IMG/VR virus record: IMGVR_UViG_3300042341_001202
Span: 84,228 to 148,227 of that record
DNA length: 64,000 bases
Source of the DNA: a virus
Direction: 5' to 3' (one strand)
Of the stretch, positions 49,949 through 58,470 are shown one piece after another (the stretch's first letter is position 1; every line of letters begins with the position of its first letter). A model generated the notes under the pieces. That model did not search any database, was not told the DNA's origin, and saw only the letters and a list, made by a program, of their open reading frames with translations. The position numbers and the translations under genes were made by a program.

Positions 49949-50280
49949 ACGAGATTCGCTGGCAAGACATCTTTGTGGAGAAGGTGCATGAGTTTGAAAA
50001 AGTGCTGCCCATCTACAGGTGGTGCCTAGAAAGCTGGGGCAAAGAAGTGCCCGCCAATGCCTACACGTGGTTCAGGGTAGTGTTCTCAGCTGGTGAGCCC
50101 GGTGGTTGGACCAACAGTTGGCGAGACAGTGGCTTCAGCTTGATACACATGAACAGCAAGGTAATTGAAGACATCAAAGAGGACGCGGGAAGCTATCCGG
50201 ACCTACTGAAACGCTTCCCACTCTATGTTCTATTTTATAGCCAAGAGGCAGTAACTGAGTTTCGGTTGACCTGGCAATAA
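49939..50280 (+). CDS. W/F-motif small protein, copy 4
   Basis: A 113-residue protein. IYRWCLESWGKEVPANAYTW corresponds to the central WC...YTW block of copies 1 and 2, and LYVLFYSQEAVTEFRLTW is the family end. It carries an extra loop (GEPGGWTNSWRDSGFS). The four tandem copies plus the one at 365-520 imply repeated duplication and divergence. Confidence 0.7.
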   Translation: MAINEIRWQDIFVEKVHEFEKVLPIYRWCLESWGKEVPANAYTWFRVVFSAGEPGGWTNSWRDSGFSLIHMNSKVIEDIKEDAGSYPDLLKRFPLYVLFYSQEAVTEFRLTWQ

Positions 50281-50334
50281 GTTTTGACGCAACAGCAAAC
50301 TATGTTAAAAAAGTGTGTAACACAGGAGACTCTG

Positions 50335-51360
50335 GTGACTGACAAGCGAATTGGTTTTTGCTGTAAATTTGTATCTGAAACAGAGTTCAAAGACAAGAAG
50401 AGCGCAGCAGAGTGGCACAGCCTCTACAACACAAAAGGCACAACTGTAACCTCACTGGAAAAGCTCACACGTACACAAGCCATTGACAAGCTGTGTGGCA
50501 TTGTGCGCTACAACACTGAGGTACTTATGAGGCAGTTTCAGCTTGTAGGCAGTTGGCCACAAGAACTCCGAATGATGCGAATTGGCAGTGAGATTCTCCC
50601 TGCTCGCACACACGCCAATTGGAGCTCTGCCTATCAAGAATCTGTGATGATTGAAGCACTGCGCGGATTTGGGGAGGTAGGCAAACTAGCACGTGACTTC
50701 GACATTCGACTCAGCACGCATCCTGGACAGTTCACTATGCTTGTGAGTCATGAGCCCGAGGTGGTGGAGCGTGCTATTGAAGACCTCGAGTACCACTCGG
50801 AGATTTTCCGGCTCATGGGCTTTGATGGAAGTGATCAGCGACAGGAGATCAACATCCATGGTGGTGCCCGTCGAGACGATTTCCTTGATTACTTTCAACA
50901 CAGCTTTGCTCGGCTGAGCAGTGACACAAAGCAATGGCTGAGTGTGGAGAATGATGAGTACAGTTACGGTCTCGATCATCTCTTGCCCTTGAAAGACAAG
51001 GTGAAGATCTGTCTCGACATCAACCACTACTGGATTCATCAAGGAACGTATCTCAGTCCAGATGACCCAAGGCTGACCCAGGTGATTGAAAGTTGGCGTG
51101 GTGCACGTCCAGAAATTCATGTGGCTTGGCCGCACGAAGATGTACTTCCCTCCCACAGCAACACAACCAGGCCAGACATTGCGTTGCTCGAGTCAAGTGG
51201 TATCAAACGAAGCAAGCTGCGTGCCCACAGCAAGCGACCTTGGAACAAGGCGTTGAACAGCTACTGTCTTGAGTTTTGGGATAGGATGGATCTCATGTGC
51301 GAAGCCAAGGAAAAGAATTTAGCTGCTAGAGAATTATATGACTATTCTCAAACACTATAA
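50335..51360 (+). CDS. uvsE: UV-damage endonuclease UvsE/UVDE
   Basis: The GTG at 50335, 9 nt after CAGGAG, is preferred over upstream TTG or ATG; 341 residues. Conserved metal-site blocks of this TIM-barrel repair nuclease: IGFCCKF, RIGSEILPARTH, FDIRLSTHPGQFTML, EINIHGGARRDD, WLSVENDEYSYG, KICLDINHYWIH, EIHVAWPHED and LRAHSKRPW. The enzyme nicks 5' of UV photoproducts. A TTGACG at 50284 may be its -35, but no convincing -10 is seen. Confidence 0.9.
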   Translation: MTDKRIGFCCKFVSETEFKDKKSAAEWHSLYNTKGTTVTSLEKLTRTQAIDKLCGIVRYNTEVLMRQFQLVGSWPQELRMMRIGSEILPARTHANWSSAYQESVMIEALRGFGEVGKLARDFDIRLSTHPGQFTMLVSHEPEVVERAIEDLEYHSEIFRLMGFDGSDQRQEINIHGGARRDDFLDYFQHSFARLSSDTKQWLSVENDEYSYGLDHLLPLKDKVKICLDINHYWIHQGTYLSPDDPRLTQVIESWRGARPEIHVAWPHEDVLPSHSNTTRPDIALLESSGIKRSKLRAHSKRPWNKALNSYCLEFWDRMDLMCEAKEKNLAARELYDYSQTL

Positions 51361-51363
51361 ATA
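51356..51363 (+). promoter_or_regulatory. Perfect T4-type late promoter octamer
   Basis: TATAAATA overlaps the uvsE stop. A leader of about 30 nt contains AAGGAG (51388-51393) before the start region. ATG 51399 opens a two-codon frame that stops by overlapping ATG 51404 (ATGAGATGA). Confidence 0.7.
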
Positions 51364-51403
51364 ACCACTTAAACCATCTTTTATACCAAGGAGCACATAT
51401 GAG

Positions 51404-51784
51404 ATGAAAAACCTACCAAGCTGGGGCAAACATTTGGTCGTCGATGCAGCAGGGTGCAATGAAGCCATCAACGACAAAGAGACTGTAACCAAATGGGTTG
51501 ACCAACTGGTTAACGATATTGATATGATTGCATTTGGTCGACCAGAGATTCATTGGTTCGCAGACCACGATGTTACTAAAGCTGGTATCAGTGCTGTGCA
51601 ACTTATTACTACATCGGCTATTGTATGTCATTTTGTACCTCACACTTGGACACTTCACCTAGACGTGTTTTCTTGTAAGGACTTTGATTCCAATATTGTG
51701 CTCAAGCTGTTGCAGGAATATTTTGGGGTGAAAGCTTGGAATATCAAGGAGTTTGAACGCGAAGCTCCTGACCTCAATAGCTGA
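51404..51784 (+). CDS. speD: Pyruvoyl-dependent AdoMet decarboxylase homologue
   Basis: A 126-residue protein of the SpeD/SpeH proenzyme family: GKHLVVDAAGCNEAINDK, FGRPEIHWFADHD, ISAVQLITTSAIVCHF, LHLDVFSCKDFD. The self-cleaving Ser lies in TTSAI, followed by His at +5 and Cys at +20, exactly the Ser63/His68/Cys83 spacing of the bacterial enzyme. Some phage and bacterial members of this family are reported to decarboxylate ornithine or arginine instead, so the substrate is open. Polyamine production is the expected output. Confidence 0.85.
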   Translation: MKNLPSWGKHLVVDAAGCNEAINDKETVTKWVDQLVNDIDMIAFGRPEIHWFADHDVTKAGISAVQLITTSAIVCHFVPHTWTLHLDVFSCKDFDSNIVLKLLQEYFGVKAWNIKEFEREAPDLNS

Positions 51785-51806
51785 ATTATATTATAAGGAA
51801 AAAGTA

Positions 51807-52394
51807 ATGCTTATAGGTTATGCAAGGACTAGCACACATGAACAATCCGCAAGTCTAGAATCTCAAATTGCAGCATTGCAACAGGCTGGGTGTGAAAAAA
51901 TCTTCGCAGAACAAACCAGTGCTGTTGGAAGTAGACCGCAGCTCACCGCAGCGATGTCATATATTCGTGAAAAAGATGTGTTTATGGTTACACGAGTAGA
52001 CCGGTTGGCTCGAAGTACATCAGATCTTCTCAAAATTGTAGAAGATTTGGAAAAGCGAGAAATTGGCCTAATAGTGCAGAGCATGAACGGCATGGAATTA
52101 GACACACGAAATGCAATATCCAAGTTGATGCTGACTGTTTTAGGCGCAGTAGCAGAGTTTGAGCGTCAAATGATGCTTGAGCGGCAGCGAGAGGGCATCG
52201 CCAAGGCAAAGGCAGAGCGGCGCTACAAGGGCAGGGCGCCAACAGCACGCAGGCAGCTGGCTGAGATTCAGTCACTAAAATCCCAAGGGGTTGGTGCAAG
52301 TGAGATCGCAAGGCGGCTTAAGATCAATAGGTCAAGCGTTTATCGAGTGTTGGCACCAAACTCTGTTATCAGCCCACTGGTTCAAGGTAAGTAA
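51807..52394 (+). CDS. Serine recombinase (resolvase family)
   Basis: ATG 51807 with AAGGA upstream; 195 residues. The resolvase domain begins IGYARTSTHEQ with the catalytic Ser; DRLARSTSDLLKI and GAVAEFERQMMLERQREGI are conserved. KGRAPTARR leads to a C-terminal helix-turn-helix (VGASEIARRLKINRSSVYRVL). No flanking inverted repeats or transposase are seen, so it is not clearly part of a mobile element. It could resolve phage multimers or invert a segment. It converges on the minus-strand cupin gene. Confidence 0.88.
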   Translation: MLIGYARTSTHEQSASLESQIAALQQAGCEKIFAEQTSAVGSRPQLTAAMSYIREKDVFMVTRVDRLARSTSDLLKIVEDLEKREIGLIVQSMNGMELDTRNAISKLMLTVLGAVAEFERQMMLERQREGIAKAKAERRYKGRAPTARRQLAEIQSLKSQGVGASEIARRLKINRSSVYRVLAPNSVISPLVQGK

Positions 52395-52413
52395 GTATAA
52401 TGGCCACTGGTAC

Positions 52414-52677
52414 CTAATCTTCAACTATCAACAATTTCAAATCCCCTGAGCCCTTCAATAGTCTATGGAAGGTGTCTCGGGGGATTCTCACGACATCGCC
52501 GGGCTTGAGATTGCAGGGCATGCAGTTGTCCATTTGAAGTTGCCAACCATTACCCTCAACCACTGTAATAAGTCTGTGACAGTGATCTCGATGCCACACT
52601 AGCTCATGAGAATCTACAGATTGAAAGAATGTTCTTTCCAAACCTTGAATTTGTTTCTTGTCACTGTAGGGATTCAT
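52414..52677 (-). CDS. Cupin-like small protein
   Basis: 87 residues from ATG 52677, sharing bases with the upstream TAA. VWHRDHCHRLITVVEGNGWQ gives a His-rich cupin motif 1, and LKPGDVVRIPRDTFHRLLKG is motif 2 with its His. Similar small cupins are frequent in T4-like cyanophages beside virion-type genes. Ligand unknown. Confidence 0.75.
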   Translation of the reverse strand: MNPYSDKKQIQGLERTFFQSVDSHELVWHRDHCHRLITVVEGNGWQLQMDNCMPCNLKPGDVVRIPRDTFHRLLKGSGDLKLLIVED

Positions 52678-53255
52678 TACCACCATTTGGCACTAATTGG
52701 ACTCAATCCCAAGGATTTAGTATAGCGGGGAACTCTACACGCCCAGTATCCAGCCTTCATTTTGTCTGTTTTTTGTTCACAGTTGTGACGAGAAGCAAAC
52801 GCTTTGCGTCGTTTGGGATCGCGGATTTTAACACTCAAACCTGACACATCACCAAAGGCAATTTTTTTGACCCTGCCTGTTTTGGGATTCTTGACGTAGA
52901 CGTAATACTTTTTAGGACCGCCTCTCTTGGGCTTGTTAAGCTCAACAGCTTTTCCTTGATACTCAGCCTCATCAAGACTTTCTGGAGTTTCAAAAATACA
53001 ATCCAACGGAACCATTCTGCCTTCATACACACCAAACGTGCCTAAATCACTCTCAATCATGTCCTGGTCAAGAGCGTGTTCCAAGAGTATATCTCCACAA
53101 GAAACACGACGTCGCATCTCACAAAAAAACTCAAACCAAGCTGGGCTGTGAATACGGAATATGTTATCAACTAGCGGAACTTTGTTATCCTGGTGCCATT
53201 GAATGGCTTGATTTACACTTTCATTCAAAGGTTGCGTAAGGTCTTGAATTTTCAT
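52677..53255 (-). CDS. Tagged virion-type protein with basic C-terminal module
   Basis: A 192-residue protein. N-terminus MKIQDLTQPLNESVNQAIQW carries a capsid-targeting-like tag with a possible LNE cleavage site. The middle has DGIL-like acidic stretches (GDILLEHALDQDM). The C-terminal basic module reads KPKRGGPKKYYVYVKNPKTG, FGDVSGLSVKIRDPKRRKAF, ASRHNCEQKTDKMKAGYWAC, a pattern I recognise from T4-like marine phages, function unknown. A late-type element lies 31-38 nt upstream. Confidence 0.65.
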   Translation of the reverse strand: MKIQDLTQPLNESVNQAIQWHQDNKVPLVDNIFRIHSPAWFEFFCEMRRRVSCGDILLEHALDQDMIESDLGTFGVYEGRMVPLDCIFETPESLDEAEYQGKAVELNKPKRGGPKKYYVYVKNPKTGRVKKIAFGDVSGLSVKIRDPKRRKAFASRHNCEQKTDKMKAGYWACRVPRYTKSLGLSPISAKWW

Positions 53256-53285
53256 TTGGTTTCCCAGATCTTGAAACGTTTGTGT

Positions 53286-53293
53286 TATTTAGA
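53286..53293 (-). promoter_or_regulatory. Late-type promoter element
   Basis: Read on the minus strand as TCTAAATA, overlapping the sirtuin stop. Expected start near 53280; ATG 53255 follows CTGGGA. Confidence 0.5.
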
Positions 53294-54020
53294 AACCAAA
53301 ATGCTCTTGTAAGATCTTGTCTATTTTGTGCAGTTGTTGAGTTACAGGCCCTAATAGGCAGTGAGTCCAGTGAGAAGGAACTATCGGAGGCAAGTAGCCG
53401 TCAATGTCCCGATTTAAATTTAACACGTTGATTACACTAGGACAATCCAACACTTTTGCGAAGTTATCAACAGGAACAACTGAGCCTGATGTTCCAATAC
53501 ACAGGAACAGGCTTTTGTCTGTAAGGCTGTCCAGTGTGTTGTAGAGATATTGGTATTTGGGTGCTGGTTCACCAAACAACACTACCGCAGGCTTGACATC
53601 AGTCAGGCTTTGGCAATTGGGACAACCTAGGGAGATGTTGTATCGAGTGTAGCCAATATTCCAAACATGGCCACAGTTTTCGCATTGCATTTCATCCAGC
53701 TGTCCGTGAACATGCACAACAGGGATGCAACCAGCCTCCTCTAGCAAGAGGTCTGCATTTTGAGTTATCACTGTTGCACTGTATTTTCTCTGCCATTCTG
53801 CCACCTGTTTGTGGGCGGCGTTTGGCTGAAACTTCAGAAGCATTTCCCGTAAGTCGCTGTGAAATTCATTTACAATTTGAAAGTTTTGTCGCCAAGTGGC
53901 GTAATTACTGTAAACCAATGGATCATAACGGCTCCATAAACCTTCGCTATCTTCTCTAAATGTGGGGATGCCGCTTTCAGCACTCAAACCAGCGCCGCTA
54001 AAAATCAATAATTGGGTCAT
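53289..54020 (-). CDS. Sir2-family NAD-dependent deacylase (sirtuin)
   Basis: 243 residues from ATG 54020. NAD site: LLIFSGAGLSAESGIPTFRE. TQNADLLLEEAG is the TQN(I/V)D motif with a small change. VVHVHGQ holds the catalytic His. The zinc ribbon is CENCGHVWN and CPNCQ. FGEPAP and CIGTSGSVVPV complete the NAD pocket. Sirtuins remove acyl groups from lysine or hydrolyse NAD. Divergently transcribed from the 54117 gene; a TTGCAA-18-CATAAT promoter on the minus strand predicts a leaderless mRNA. The packaged proteins downstream carry acetyltransferase modules. Confidence 0.88.
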   Translation of the reverse strand: MTQLLIFSGAGLSAESGIPTFREDSEGLWSRYDPLVYSNYATWRQNFQIVNEFHSDLREMLLKFQPNAAHKQVAEWQRKYSATVITQNADLLLEEAGCIPVVHVHGQLDEMQCENCGHVWNIGYTRYNISLGCPNCQSLTDVKPAVVLFGEPAPKYQYLYNTLDSLTDKSLFLCIGTSGSVVPVDNFAKVLDCPSVINVLNLNRDIDGYLPPIVPSHWTHCLLGPVTQQLHKIDKILQEHFGF

Positions 54021-54104
54021 AATTTTGATTATGCAACAAATTTCTGGAGGGTTGCAATCCAATTCTCATGTTTACTGCCTTTGTATTGTGCTCACTGTCC
54101 AGAC

Positions 54105-54112
54105 AATAAATA
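54105..54112 (+). promoter_or_regulatory. Late-type promoter element abutting ATG 54117
   Basis: AATAAATA (seven of eight) ends 5 nt before ATG 54117; predicted transcript start within a base of the codon. No Shine-Dalgarno lies between them. Confidence 0.5.
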
Positions 54113-54116
54113 TACT

Positions 54117-54755
54117 ATGCCATATTTGAATCATAATATCCCCGTTTTAACATGCCTAATACGTAACCAATACCTTTACAATCACACCAAAGGCCACGGC
54201 GAGTTCACTCCCTGTGATGTACACAGTGTCGCAAGTATGGAGAAACGCACGCCTTTATTTGAAGCATTTTTGGAAAATGGAGTGAACTGGACACGTCGAC
54301 CCATAACTGCTTTTTGTTGGCGTAATGATGCACCAGTAAGACCACTTGCAGAACATGTTTATTGGGACTGTTTCAGTCATTATATTGATGTGCAGGTCCG
54401 GCAACGCATGGCGGGGTTAAGGGCTACGTTGTTGGTTTACACTGGGGAACGTCGTCAAGGACAATACTGTATGACTTTAGACTGGGGTTGGGAAAACTCT
54501 GCTTTTACTGACACCAATTTCAGTGAAACGCCTGAACACAAATGCGCGCATTTGTTCAAAATGGATGAAGGAAACTATTATCTTTATCCCAACAATAGAA
54601 TCATTTGGCATGACAATGCTTGGGTGAAAAATCCTATAACCAGTAATCCTGGGTATCAAATAGACATGACAGTCTACAGTGTGGAGAACGCTGTGGACTT
54701 TTATACAGATGACAGCTATATGACACATGTGGAGCCTGTAAATGAAGCTGGTTGA
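54117..54755 (+). CDS. Conserved phage protein of unknown function
   Basis: The start is placed at ATG 54117 by the promoter element; an upstream extension to 54012 would run through the promoter. 212 residues: PYLNHNIPVLTCLIRNQYLY, NHTKGHGEFTPCDVHSVAS, PITAFCWRNDAPV, VYWDCFSHYIDV, then HKCAHLFKMDEGNYYLYPNN and RIIWHD. I recognise this block order from cyanophage-type genomes but know no function. It overlaps the first polyvalent-protein gene by 14 nt, suggesting a packaging partner. Confidence 0.7.
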   Translation: MPYLNHNIPVLTCLIRNQYLYNHTKGHGEFTPCDVHSVASMEKRTPLFEAFLENGVNWTRRPITAFCWRNDAPVRPLAEHVYWDCFSHYIDVQVRQRMAGLRATLLVYTGERRQGQYCMTLDWGWENSAFTDTNFSETPEHKCAHLFKMDEGNYYLYPNNRIIWHDNAWVKNPITSNPGYQIDMTVYSVENAVDFYTDDSYMTHVEPVNEAG

Positions 54756-57700
54756 TATTTTGGAAAACAAGGAGGACCAACAGAATCAAAAACCCAGTGT
54801 GTTCAGCCAGTGGGAAGACACTGACCCAAAGAATGACAAGCCGGAAGAGTCAAAAAATAATCCCAGTGAACTCTATCATAGCACTATACTAGACAATGCG
54901 CCTAATATCCTGCAATCAGGATATATAACAACCTCTATCTACAAAGATCCAGCCAAGGATATAGTGTTTGATTCTCGCTCTACAACACCCCATACATCAC
55001 CAACTATAGCTGTTCTCACTTCTTGTGGGACACTGATGCAAACCTACAACGAACAAATTTCTCGCCAGCTAACGACGGCAAGCAGTCAACTGGGAACGCA
55101 AAGCAAAGCCTATCGAGCCTTGCGTGCCATCAGTCACGTTTTGGAATCACAGAAGCTTTTTGAAAACGATCCACAACTAGGTAACAACAGCATTTGGCTC
55201 TACACTGAAGGTTGCCAAAGTGCATTGCACATACTGCTCGACAACAAGACAGCAAAAATCACTTGGTTAGGTAGTTTGAATGGCACTGGTAGGCAACTTT
55301 TGGAGCAGGGGTTAGCACAAAGCCAGAAACAAGGTGCCTTACTCGCTGTTGTGAAACCCATCTGGAACAGCCACAAATTTTATGAGAAGATGGGATTTCA
55401 AGATCAAGGAACTGGTTATTGGAACTTACCTCTTGAGGAATCAGCTAATCAACTGGATCGCGCAGATCTAGAAGACTTATTGGGTGCAATCACATATGAG
55501 CAAGAAGAGATTAACGACGCCAGCTATGATGCTGCGGGACCAAAGTATGAAAAACTTGACAAGGATTTCAAAGCCTTAGAGGCTGTTGCTTATGTGGTTA
55601 AAAATAACTTACGAGCACTTGACAATCCCAACTTGGGAAAAAATAGCATTTTCCTCTATAACTATACCCCAGATCTAGGCGTGTTCAGTGTAACTGCAAT
55701 ACATGTGGTGATTGAAAATCAAGTGGCGCATGTGAAATGGTTGGGCAGTTATGACAACAAACCTGGTGCTGGCAAAGCGTTGATGTTACAAGCCTTGACT
55801 ATCGCAAAGAACAAAGGGGCCACCAAGAGCGTCGTAGAGGCCAAATGGGAAAGCGAAGGCTTTTATCACAAGCTGGGTTACGATGTGGAGAACAGAGGAT
55901 CAAACAACCCATTTACAGGCACCAGTTTAGTCCAAATGGGAAAGAAGTTGGAAGAAGCTTGGACTGATGAAGACCAGCGTATGGTTCACAAAAATCCCAC
56001 AATTCAAGATTTGAAAAGGTTGGCACGCAACAACAAGTATCACAGTGCCAGATTTGTGATCTACAAAGATGGCAGTGTTGTGGCTGCGGATAGCGAACAT
56101 TATACTCACCACAGTGCTGCACCTGCCATGGGCGCTTGGGCTTTGAGAGGGTATGTGCAATACTTGGGTGGCAACGACTATGCCTATCGCAGCATGGAAG
56201 TCTACAGTCCCAAAAGTGTTGACCATCCTCTTTTCCGCAAGTGGGAATCTAGTGGTATAGAGAATGGCAATCCCTCTGTTGTTGAGGAAAAATGGACCAA
56301 AAAGTATAAGAAGAGTATCAACTGCTCTAATCCTCAAGGGTTCAGCCAACGTGCTCACTGTGCTGCTAGACGCAAACGACAAAAGGGCGGAAAGACAACT
56401 AGCAAGCCCTTGAATGAAAACAATAACGTAGAAATACACAACTATAAAAAGCTGGATCGCATCTTAGTTGCATTGTGTAACCTAGTTGACACCAGACGAA
56501 AGAAAAACCCTGACAAATACGGATGGGTAGCCGCAGGGTTGTTGGATCCCCGCAACCGTCTTGTAATAGGTTTCAGCACATTTGCCAATGACAAATGGTA
56601 TCATGCTGAACGATTGGCTATGAGGGCTTATCGTAAAAAATACGGAAGCATACCTGATGGCTGTATAATTGTAACCACATGCAGTCCATGCAGCGAGCAG
56701 ATGCCAAGATATGGTGAAAGTTGTACTGACCTAATCAACAAGAGTCCTGTCAAAAAAGTCTATTGCGGCTACTCTGATACAACTCAATCCCAAAGTCAAC
56801 GCACTTTCAATATTATGGTTACTGCTGATACAAACATACGAGAACGGTGCCAAAAATTTGCTGAAAACTTCATGGATTGGGAAGCGCAATATTTGGATGA
56901 AAGCTTGCGTGATTGGTTCAAACAAAAATGGGTGCGATTTGGGACAGATGGCAAGATCAGAGGCGACTGTGCTAGAGGCAGTGAAGGCGAAGGCAAGCCC
57001 AAATGCCTGCCACAGCGGAAGGCTTGGGCACTGGGCAAGAAAAAACGTGCAACTGCTGCTAGGCGCAAGCGTAGAGAAGATCCCAATCCTGAACGTGAAG
57101 GCAAGGCCCGGAACGTAGCCACAAAAGAAAGTGTTGGCTCTACAAAATTGGGAGATCTCTGCACTATCAAAACTAATTTTCCTGATGCTGACTTTTGGCT
57201 TGTGCGACGCAGTGATAGAACAAATGTGGGCACACCAGCCAAAGAATTCAGTCCCTATCATATTGGAATCAAAGTCACAGCTACTGAACAGCTGATGCCA
57301 GAATATCTCTACTATATGATGATGCATCTCCACAACCAAGGCTATTGGAACAGTCGAAGCATGGGCATGAGCAATCTTGTGCACATACGCACAGAAGATG
57401 TGAAAAACATACAACTGGCTTTGACAGAGCATGAGCTGAAAGAAAACTCCAGTTGTCCACATTGCGGAGGCCAAATGGTTAACTACTCTATGCTCAGTGA
57501 AAAACAAGATGCCTGCTACTACAAAGTCAAGAGTCGCTACAAAGTTTGGCCCAGTGCCTATGCCAGCGGTGCATTAGTGCAGTGCAGGAAAAAGGGTGCA
57601 AAAAACTGGGGCAAGAGCAAGACAAATGAAAGCATAAGCATTGATCAACAAGAGGAACATGGAGGTCTCGAAGCCTACATAACTGATACATCTACCCCAC

Positions 57701-58470
57701 AATTGGTCAATTATCTTGCAAGTGAAAATGCACCCGCCGACCTTGCAGAAAAATTGCAACGCAGATACAAAACAATAGCTGTGTTCAAAAACATATGGGT
57801 CGAGGAAGATCATCAAGGGTCTGGAGTAGGTAGCTGGATTTTAGAGGCTGGTATTGGGGATGCAATAGACAACCAGGCTCATGCTGTCATTCTCACTGCT
57901 GTCTCAGATGATCCCAAAAGACAATCACAACTTGAGAAATGGTATAAGTCTTATGACTTCAAAGAAATAGCTCGCAGTTCAACTGGGTATCCTGTGATGT
58001 TACTAGATTTAAACAAAGACCAGGTCTCAGAAGCTGCCCCGTGGCTCGGGCAGGGAGATGAGCCACTGCCCACTAAACTCTATCATGTCACAAGAACAAG
58101 AAACCGTTTGAGCATACGCCAGAGAGGACTTGTTCCCAAAACAAAGGAACATGATCATATATTGCGACAACCAGGTGTGTTTCTGTTTGAAACTTTTGAA
58201 CAAGCTGAAGATTGGGCTTACTATTGGAGTCAAGATGAGGGCGAGAGTATGGATATATGGGAAATCAAGGTTCAAGATCCCAATGATCTAACTCCTGATC
58301 CAGCATTGGATATTCAGCACGATTACGATGCATGGGTCATCTACAAGCCAATTCCTGCAGCCAATGTGAGGCTGAAATTTACGCAACGCTGGCCGGAACC
58401 TTGGGGAAAGCCTACTACAACGGTGAAAAAAATCCGCAACCTTGAAGAAGATCCTAATGAAACTGAATGA
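54742..58470 (+). CDS. Packaged polyvalent protein 1 (GNATs, deaminase, HsdS-like, ART-like)
   Basis: A 1242-residue modular protein. Capsid-targeting-like N-terminus MKLVDILEN. Modules: ART-like LYHSTILDNAPNILQSGYI (about 40-60); GNAT 1 (145-228); GNAT 2 (280-385); unknown module with HTHH-type His (405-520); basic KKSINCSNPQGFSQRAHC (525-550); deaminase-like with HAER and CSPC (560-705); basic WVRFGTDGKIRGDCARG module (720-790); HsdS-like FSPYHIGIKV ... YLYYMMMHLHNQGYW (800-895); zinc ribbon SCPHCGG (903-910); GNAT 3 with DHQGSGVGSWIL (960-1090); ART-like LYHVTRTRNRLSIRQRGL (1110-1225). LxE motifs near 231-233, 402-404, 557-559, 718-720 and 899-901 could be prohead-protease sites. Confidence 0.8.
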   Translation: MKLVDILENKEDQQNQKPSVFSQWEDTDPKNDKPEESKNNPSELYHSTILDNAPNILQSGYITTSIYKDPAKDIVFDSRSTTPHTSPTIAVLTSCGTLMQTYNEQISRQLTTASSQLGTQSKAYRALRAISHVLESQKLFENDPQLGNNSIWLYTEGCQSALHILLDNKTAKITWLGSLNGTGRQLLEQGLAQSQKQGALLAVVKPIWNSHKFYEKMGFQDQGTGYWNLPLEESANQLDRADLEDLLGAITYEQEEINDASYDAAGPKYEKLDKDFKALEAVAYVVKNNLRALDNPNLGKNSIFLYNYTPDLGVFSVTAIHVVIENQVAHVKWLGSYDNKPGAGKALMLQALTIAKNKGATKSVVEAKWESEGFYHKLGYDVENRGSNNPFTGTSLVQMGKKLEEAWTDEDQRMVHKNPTIQDLKRLARNNKYHSARFVIYKDGSVVAADSEHYTHHSAAPAMGAWALRGYVQYLGGNDYAYRSMEVYSPKSVDHPLFRKWESSGIENGNPSVVEEKWTKKYKKSINCSNPQGFSQRAHCAARRKRQKGGKTTSKPLNENNNVEIHNYKKLDRILVALCNLVDTRRKKNPDKYGWVAAGLLDPRNRLVIGFSTFANDKWYHAERLAMRAYRKKYGSIPDGCIIVTTCSPCSEQMPRYGESCTDLINKSPVKKVYCGYSDTTQSQSQRTFNIMVTADTNIRERCQKFAENFMDWEAQYLDESLRDWFKQKWVRFGTDGKIRGDCARGSEGEGKPKCLPQRKAWALGKKKRATAARRKRREDPNPEREGKARNVATKESVGSTKLGDLCTIKTNFPDADFWLVRRSDRTNVGTPAKEFSPYHIGIKVTATEQLMPEYLYYMMMHLHNQGYWNSRSMGMSNLVHIRTEDVKNIQLALTEHELKENSSCPHCGGQMVNYSMLSEKQDACYYKVKSRYKVWPSAYASGALVQCRKKGAKNWGKSKTNESISIDQQEEHGGLEAYITDTSTPQLVNYLASENAPADLAEKLQRRYKTIAVFKNIWVEEDHQGSGVGSWILEAGIGDAIDNQAHAVILTAVSDDPKRQSQLEKWYKSYDFKEIARSSTGYPVMLLDLNKDQVSEAAPWLGQGDEPLPTKLYHVTRTRNRLSIRQRGLVPKTKEHDHILRQPGVFLFETFEQAEDWAYYWSQDEGESMDIWEIKVQDPNDLTPDPALDIQHDYDAWVIYKPIPAANVRLKFTQRWPEPWGKPTTTVKKIRNLEEDPNETE

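Noticed and set aside
51807-52394. Transposon or integrative element marked by the serine recombinase
   Set aside because: No terminal repeats, transposase or attachment-site duplication were found around it; the helix-turn-helix resolvase stands alone.
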